Made by a program: the position numbers and the translations under genes. A stretch of 64,000 nt of DNA, from assembly GCF_000716675.1 (NCBI RefSeq), contig NZ_JNXT01000033.1:25404-89403 (forward strand), read 5' to 3'. The notes under the pieces are model-generated. The model saw only the letters and a list, made by a program, of their open reading frames with translations. It ran no database searches and was not told the origin of the DNA. Of this stretch, positions 59,854 through 64,000 are shown piece by piece; position 1 is the first letter of the stretch, and every line of letters begins with the position of its first letter. The DNA is from Streptomyces alboflavus. GTDB lineage: Bacteria > Actinomycetota > Actinomycetes > Streptomycetales > Streptomycetaceae.

Positions 59854-61407
59854 GTGCACGACGACACCGCCCACGCCCTGAGCGACTGCGGAACGCTCTG
59901 GGAGCTGATCGAACGCCGCGCCGCCCTCACCCCGGACACCCCCGCCCTCATCCAGGCCGCCGCCGACCCCGTCGCCGACCGCGTCCTCACCTTCGGCGGA
60001 CTGCGGGACACCTGCGAGCGGGTGGCGGCGGGCCTGTACGGGATGGGGGTGCGGCCCGGGACGGTCGTCGCCTGGCAGTTGCCGACGCGGATCGAGACCG
60101 CCGTCCTGTCCTTCGCGCTCGCCCGCGTCGGCGCCGTCCAGTCGCCCGTGATCCCCTTCTACCGGGACCGCGAGGTCGGCTTCGCGCTGCGGGAGTCGAA
60201 GGCCGCGTACTTCGCCGTGCCGGGGGTGTGGCGCGGCTTCGACCACACCGCTCTCGCCCGGCGGCTCGGCGCGCGCGGCGTGTTCACCGCGTACGACGAA
60301 CTCCCCGAAGGCGACCCCGGCATCCTGCCCCCGCCGCCCACCGACGGCCGCGCGGTGCGCTGGATCTACTGGACCTCGGGGACGACGTCCGACCCCAAGG
60401 GCGTCCTGCACACCGACCGCTCCCTGATCGCGGGCGGCTCCTGCCTCGCGCACGCGCTGCGCCTCACCCCCGCCGACGTCGGCTCGATGGCCTTCCCCTT
60501 CGCGCACATCGCGGGCCCCGACTACACGGTGATGCTGCTCCTGTACGGCTTCCCGGCCGTCATGTTCGAGCACTTCGCGCTGCCGGACGCGCTGGCCGGC
60601 TACCGGCGGCACGGGGTGACGGTCGCGGGCGGCTCCACCGCGTTCTACTCGATGTTCCTCACCCAGCAGCGCGCGCGGCCCGCCGAACCGCTGATCCCCA
60701 CGCTCCGCCTGCTCGCGGGCGGCGGCGCCCCCAAGCCGCCCGACATCTACCACGCCGTCGTGACCGAACTCGGCTGCCAACTGACGCACGGCTACGGCAT
60801 GACCGAAGTCCCGATGATCACGATGGGCGACCCCGACGACAGCGCCGAGCACCTGGCCACCACGGAGGGGCGCCCGCCCGCCGGGATGGAGATCCGCATC
60901 ACCGACGCCGACGGCAAGGAGCTGCCGGCCGGCACCGACGGCGAGGTGCGGCTGCGCGGCGAGGCCGTCTGCGCGGGCTATCTGGACGCGGCCGCCACCC
61001 GGGCCGCCTTCGACGCGGACGGGTTCCTGATCACCGGGGACCTCGGGCACGTACGGGAGTCGGGGCACCTGGTACTCACGGGCCGCGCCAAGGACATCAT
61101 CATCCGCAAGGGCGAGAACATCTCCGCCAAGGAGATCGAGGACCTGCTGCACACCCACCCGGCGGTGGCCGACGTGGCCGTGATCGGCCTGCCGGACGCC
61201 GAGCGCGGCGAGCGGGTGTGCGCGGTCGTGGAACGGGCCCCGGACGCCCCCGCGTTGACGCTCCCGGAGGCCACCGCGTACCTGCGCGGCCAGGGCCTGT
61301 CCGTGCACAAGCTGCCGGAGCGCCTGGAGCTGGTGACGGCGCTGCCCCGCAACGAGGCGTTGAGGAAGGTCCTCAAGTACAAGTTGCGGGAGCGCTATGC
61401 GGAGTGA
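59854..61407 (+). CDS. Acyl-CoA synthetase, AMP-forming
   Basis: A 517-aa ANL enzyme (GTG start, GAGGGGG 4-10 bp upstream). Motifs: IYWTSGTTSDPKGVLHTD, HGYGMTEVPMITMG, FLITGDLGHVRESGHLVLTGRAKDIIIRKGENISAKEIEDLL, PRNEALRKVLKYKLRERY. It activates a different acid from the FadD3-like enzyme at 18.8 kb, judging by the pocket region. Divergent from the acyl-CoA dehydrogenase pair with which it likely works. Confidence 0.93.
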   Translation: MHDDTAHALSDCGTLWELIERRAALTPDTPALIQAAADPVADRVLTFGGLRDTCERVAAGLYGMGVRPGTVVAWQLPTRIETAVLSFALARVGAVQSPVIPFYRDREVGFALRESKAAYFAVPGVWRGFDHTALARRLGARGVFTAYDELPEGDPGILPPPPTDGRAVRWIYWTSGTTSDPKGVLHTDRSLIAGGSCLAHALRLTPADVGSMAFPFAHIAGPDYTVMLLLYGFPAVMFEHFALPDALAGYRRHGVTVAGGSTAFYSMFLTQQRARPAEPLIPTLRLLAGGGAPKPPDIYHAVVTELGCQLTHGYGMTEVPMITMGDPDDSAEHLATTEGRPPAGMEIRITDADGKELPAGTDGEVRLRGEAVCAGYLDAAATRAAFDADGFLITGDLGHVRESGHLVLTGRAKDIIIRKGENISAKEIEDLLHTHPAVADVAVIGLPDAERGERVCAVVERAPDAPALTLPEATAYLRGQGLSVHKLPERLELVTALPRNEALRKVLKYKLRERYAE

Positions 61408-61420
61408 CTCGGGATGAGGT

Positions 61421-61454
61421 GAGGGGCACGCGCGCGGGTGCGCGCGTGCCCCTC
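61421..61454. terminator. Strong bidirectional terminator
   Basis: GAGGGGCACGCGCGC (61421-61435), 4-nt loop, and its complement (61440-61454): a perfect 15-bp stem between convergent genes. Confidence 0.92.
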
Positions 61455-61483
61455 GGGAACCGTGGTCGTACGTCCTGCCCGGG

Positions 61484-61981
61484 CTACTCGGGAACCGTGA
61501 AGTACGAGGCGAAGGCGCTGACCGCCTGGTCCTCGGTGACCGTGCCCAGGTCGGCGGCGGCCTGCGCGGCGACGCCCGGCTGCACGCCGAGGACCCGGAG
61601 GACCCGCTCGACCTCCGCGCCGGTGACCGAGCCGTCGGCGTCGCCGTCCGCCAGGGCGATCAGCGCGTGCAGGAACGGCCGGGCGATCTCCGCGAACCGC
61701 GCGGAGTTGTCCCGCAGCCGCTTCACGGCGCCGCCGACGAACTCCTCCCGCGTGATCCGCTGGTCGCCGTCCCGGTCGGCGATGCCCGCCATGCCCTGCC
61801 AGAACGCCTCGGCCCCGCTGTAGAGGGCCTGGCCCTTCTCGGACCGCGCCGTCACCCCGAACTCCGCGAGCAGCGCCTTGGCCGCCGTGCTGAAGTCCTC
61901 ACGGGAGATGTAGCCGTTGCCGTCCTGGTCGAAGGTGGCGAAACGGGCCGCGATCCTGCGTTCGTACTCGGCACTGTCCAT
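61484..61981 (-). CDS. EF-hand calcium-binding protein
   Basis: A 165-aa calerythrin/calsymin-like protein. EF-hand loops: DQDGNGYISRED (about 19-30), DRDGDQRITREE (about 69-80) and DGDADGSVTGAE (about 113-124), plus a weak fourth near the C-terminus (DLGTVTEDQAVSAF). Paired hands suggest a Ca2+ buffer or sensor. Streptomyces have several such proteins of unknown target. Confidence 0.92.
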   Translation of the reverse strand: MDSAEYERRIAARFATFDQDGNGYISREDFSTAAKALLAEFGVTARSEKGQALYSGAEAFWQGMAGIADRDGDQRITREEFVGGAVKRLRDNSARFAEIARPFLHALIALADGDADGSVTGAEVERVLRVLGVQPGVAAQAAADLGTVTEDQAVSAFASYFTVPE

Positions 61982-62285
61982 GGTCTTCGGGCCGCCTCAC
62001 TTCTCATGCGGTTGGGGGGGTCGGCCGCCGCGACCTGGGCCGGGCGGCCGTACTACAGGTATCTGTCCAGGAGCGTACGACGCCGCCGCCCGCCGGGAGG
62101 CGGAAAAGCGACGCCTGTGCCAAGACCGCTGGAATTCCGGGACACAGGTGTGTCACGGGCGCGATCCCGCCGCGGCGCGCGCCGGTCGGGGCATCCGCTC
62201 GGGACGGTTGTATCAGCATCGCGATCTTGACCGGGACGTGGGGCTCCGTTGCCCTCCGCTTGTCCTCCGGCCCGGCCGCGCGGAC
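61982..62285. other. 304-bp gene-free region
   Basis: No gene or clear site seen between the EF-hand start and the STAS gene end; GC-rich, with an AT-richer TTGTATCAGCATCGCG near 62208. Confidence 0.5.
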
Positions 62286-62660
62286 CTACGCGGTCAGCGG
62301 CGCGGCGCTGTCGTCGACGGCCGACTCGGCGTCCGGATACACCTCGAAGAGGCGGCGTACGCCGAGGGCGGCGAGGACGCGGTTCACGTGCGAGCCGTCG
62401 ACGGCGCCCTGGGCGGGCAGGATCAGGCGCAGCCGGCCGCGGCAGGAGCGCATCAGACGGCGCGTGGTGATCAGCACGCCGACGCCGCTGGAGTCGCAGA
62501 AGAACACGTCGGACAGGTCGAGGACCAGACTGCGGCGGCCCTCGGCCACGGCGTCGTGCACGCGCTGGCGCAGCACGGGTGACGCCAGGAGGTCCATCTC
62601 CCCCGACACCCGCAGCACGACCCAGTCGCCCTGCTCGCCCACGGCCACCTTCAGCGCCAC
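62286..62660 (-). CDS. STAS-domain anti-sigma factor antagonist
   Basis: A 124-aa RsbV/SpoIIAA-like protein (MALKVAVGEQGDWVVLRVSGEMDLLASPVL). The phosphorylatable Ser is in FCDSSGVGVLITTRRL (about 56-58). It would bind an anti-sigma kinase and release a sigma factor. The RsbW-like protein at 56.7 kb is a possible partner. It is divergent from an ECF-like sigma gene. Confidence 0.92.
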   Translation of the reverse strand: MALKVAVGEQGDWVVLRVSGEMDLLASPVLRQRVHDAVAEGRRSLVLDLSDVFFCDSSGVGVLITTRRLMRSCRGRLRLILPAQGAVDGSHVNRVLAALGVRRLFEVYPDAESAVDDSAAPLTA

Positions 62661-62979
62661 GCGTCAGCCTCTCGTCCGTGGATCCGACTCTCGTCGACTG
62701 CTGCCGACCGATGCCGACTGATCCGGAAGCAGCTCCTTCGGTTCCTCTTTCGCGGCTGCCCCACGGCTCTTCCATGAAACACCAGAGCCCCACACGCCCC
62801 GGAAGCGGGCCGGTGACGGCGGCCGAGTTCAATATCATCCACGGCCCCGCCGGGGCCCGCATTGCCGCAAAGAACGGGAAAGCGCGGGGAAAGGGCGGTG
62901 CGCTGTCAGTGCCGCCGACTACATTCGATGTAACGGTGAGGGTGAGGGACTGAAGACGGCGAGCGCACGAGGGGGCCGC
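62661..62979. other. 319-bp divergent control region
   Basis: Between the STAS and sigma genes. It includes ATTCGATGTAACGG near 62923 and several GAGGG words; no clear -35/-10 could be assigned. Confidence 0.45.
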
Positions 62980-63573
62980 ATGCCGAAGGACGCGCCGCGT
63001 CGCTGGGACCGCCGCATGCAGCAGCGCCTGGCGCACGGAGAGGCAGCCGCGCTCGGGGAGCTGTACGACCACTTCGCGTCGCTGGTGCACGGCCTCGCGC
63101 ACCGCGTCCTCGGCGACGTGGCGGCGGCCGACCGCATCACGCGCGAGGTCTTCACCCACGTCTGGGAGAACCCCGAGGCGTACGACCCCAAGCAGGGCCC
63201 GCTGCGCTCCTGGATCGCCATGCTCGCCCACCAGCAGGCCGTGCGCCGGCTGCGCCAGACCGAGTCCGCGGCGCTCGCCCGGGGCGGCGAGGGCACCACC
63301 GAGGACCTGGAGCGCACGGTCCGCCGCGCCTCCGCCGCCGCCCGCGCCGACTACATCGTCACGGCCATGCCCGCCCCGCTGCGTGCCGCCCTGGAGTTGG
63401 CCTATTTCCAGCGCCGGGACTATCGCCAGACCGCCGCGGACCTCGGCGTCACCGAGGACGAGGCCCGCCGCAGGCTCCGCCTCGGCCTCCAGCTCCTCTC
63501 CACCGCACACGACATCGCGCCCACCGACGAGCCCACCGACACCGGAGCCCACGGCTACGGGAGAGCACTGTGA
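62980..63573 (+). CDS. ECF-like sigma factor
   Basis: A 197-aa sigma-70-family protein. Region 2: GELYDHFASLVHGLAHRVLGDVAAADRITREVFTHVWENPEAYDPKQGPLRSWIAMLAHQQAVRRLR. Region 4: MPAPLRAALELAYFQRRDYRQTAADLGVTEDEARRRLRLGLQLL. The next gene overlaps its stop (GTGA), a common arrangement for sigma and its regulator. The LRSWIAMLAHQQ motif is ECF group-like. Confidence 0.9.
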   Translation: MPKDAPRRWDRRMQQRLAHGEAAALGELYDHFASLVHGLAHRVLGDVAAADRITREVFTHVWENPEAYDPKQGPLRSWIAMLAHQQAVRRLRQTESAALARGGEGTTEDLERTVRRASAAARADYIVTAMPAPLRAALELAYFQRRDYRQTAADLGVTEDEARRRLRLGLQLLSTAHDIAPTDEPTDTGAHGYGRAL

Positions 63574-64000
63574 CCAGGCCCGACCAGCCGGACCCGTACG
63601 AGGACGACAACACGGGCCGCCCGGACGGCGAGGAGCCCCCGGGGGCAGCGGGACGCACCGGCGGTGGCGCACCACGCATACCCGCGCCGCGGGTGTCGGT
63701 GGAGGACGGCGGGGGGCCGCTGCCGGAGGGGTGGGGGTTCCCTGGGCGGGGGGCCGGGGCGGACCTGGAGGCCGACGCGGGCTCGGGGGCTGGGTCGGGC
63801 TCGGGGGCCGACGCGGGCTCGAAGGCCGACACGGGCTCGGGAGCCAGCTCGGTCTCGGGGGCCGACGCGAGCTCGGGGGCCGACGCGAGCTCGGGGGCCG
63901 GTGCGGACCCGGAGGCCGGTGCAGACCCGGAGGCCGGTGCAGACCCGGAGGCCGGTGCAGACCCGGAGGCCGGTGCAGACCCGGAGGCCGGTGCAGACCC
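63570..64000 (+). CDS. Repeat-rich partner of sigma gene, 3'-truncated
   Basis: GTG 63570 overlaps the sigma stop. The visible part (VTRPDQPDPYEDDNTGRPDG...) is acidic and Pro/Gly-rich, then turns into SGADAGSKAD-like and GADPEA repeats. The latter come from an 18-bp tandem repeat (GCCGGTGCAGACCCGGAG), at least five copies at the window end. The position suggests an anti-sigma factor, but no zinc-finger domain is reached, so this is inference. Confidence 0.6.
   Translation, partial: MTRPDQPDPYEDDNTGRPDGEEPPGAAGRTGGGAPRIPAPRVSVEDGGGPLPEGWGFPGRGAGADLEADAGSGAGSGSGADAGSKADTGSGASSVSGADASSGADASSGAGADPEAGADPEAGADPEAGADPEAGADPEAGAD

Noticed and set aside
1-64000. Prophage, ICE or insertion sequence
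   Set aside because: No integrase, transposase, terminase, att-like direct repeat next to a tRNA, or large composition shift was seen.

Overview
The window is very GC-rich actinobacterial chromosome. Codon bias, an AfsR/SARP-type regulator, an XRE-DUF5753/DUF6879 cluster, a Ser/Thr kinase with a PQQ-type propeller, RsbW-like and STAS proteins, coenzyme F420 enzymes and type I-E CRISPR repeats all point to Streptomyces or a close relative. No rRNA, tRNA, integrase or transposase was recognised.

Layout. 1-4.9 kb (minus): a truncated PD-(D/E)XK-like protein, a small F420-reductase-like protein, and an overlapping pair of a 934-aa unknown and a DUF4132-like protein. 5.1-12.8 kb (minus): catabolic operons with an aldehyde dehydrogenase, two amidohydrolases, two luciferase-like (LLM) oxidoreductases and an SDR. 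13.1-17.0 kb (plus): a 1027-aa SARP/NB-ARC/TPR regulator followed by two tiny genes whose products are arrays of a GDGH(T/Q)P repeat, one cytosolic and one with a signal peptide. 17.1-18.8 kb: a VOC protein, a Uma2 nuclease and a broken Uma2 copy. 18.8-23.1 kb: an acyl-CoA synthetase divergent from a thiolase/DUF35/enoyl-CoA hydratase operon. 23.1-27.6 kb: kinase, VOC protein, TetR regulator. 27.8-31.1 kb: Ddn-like protein and acyl-CoA dehydrogenase divergent from a second thiolase-like gene. 31.3-36.1 kb: serine hydrolase, RTX-like protein, PNP-oxidase-like protein, GNAT, Phd/PIN toxin-antitoxin pair, second DUF35 gene. 36.6-41.2 kb: flavin monooxygenase, large acyl-CoA synthetase (NDP-forming type), enoyl-CoA hydratase. 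41.2-43.9 kb: XRE/DUF6879 cluster and small overlapping genes. 44.4-50.05 kb: two cas-less CRISPR arrays flanking MepB, flavin reductase, MFS, GlxA-type regulator and GNAT genes. 50.1-61.4 kb: MFS exporter, then alcohol dehydrogenase, acyl-CoA dehydrogenases, SDR, cyclase, RsbW-like kinase and an acyl-CoA synthetase. 61.5-64 kb: EF-hand protein, STAS protein, ECF-like sigma factor and the start of a repeat-rich partner.

Two patterns stand out. First, a 17-bp palindrome, consensus TCTGACGNNNCGTCAGA, occurs at 14 places and almost always sits in front of lipid or CoA-thioester catabolic genes. This implies one TetR-like regulon across about 50 kb, covering two AMP-forming and one NDP-forming acyl-CoA synthetases, four acyl-CoA dehydrogenase subunits, two thiolase-like proteins with DUF35 partners, two enoyl-CoA hydratases, SDRs, LLM enzymes, a flavin reductase and a cyclase. 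It resembles steroid or terpenoid side-chain degradation, but no ring-opening genes are visible, so the substrate is unknown. Second, the SARP/TPR regulator next to repeat-peptide genes, with SARP-style direct repeats in front of the peptide genes, looks like an undescribed peptide-linked regulatory system. That is inference from layout and motifs only.
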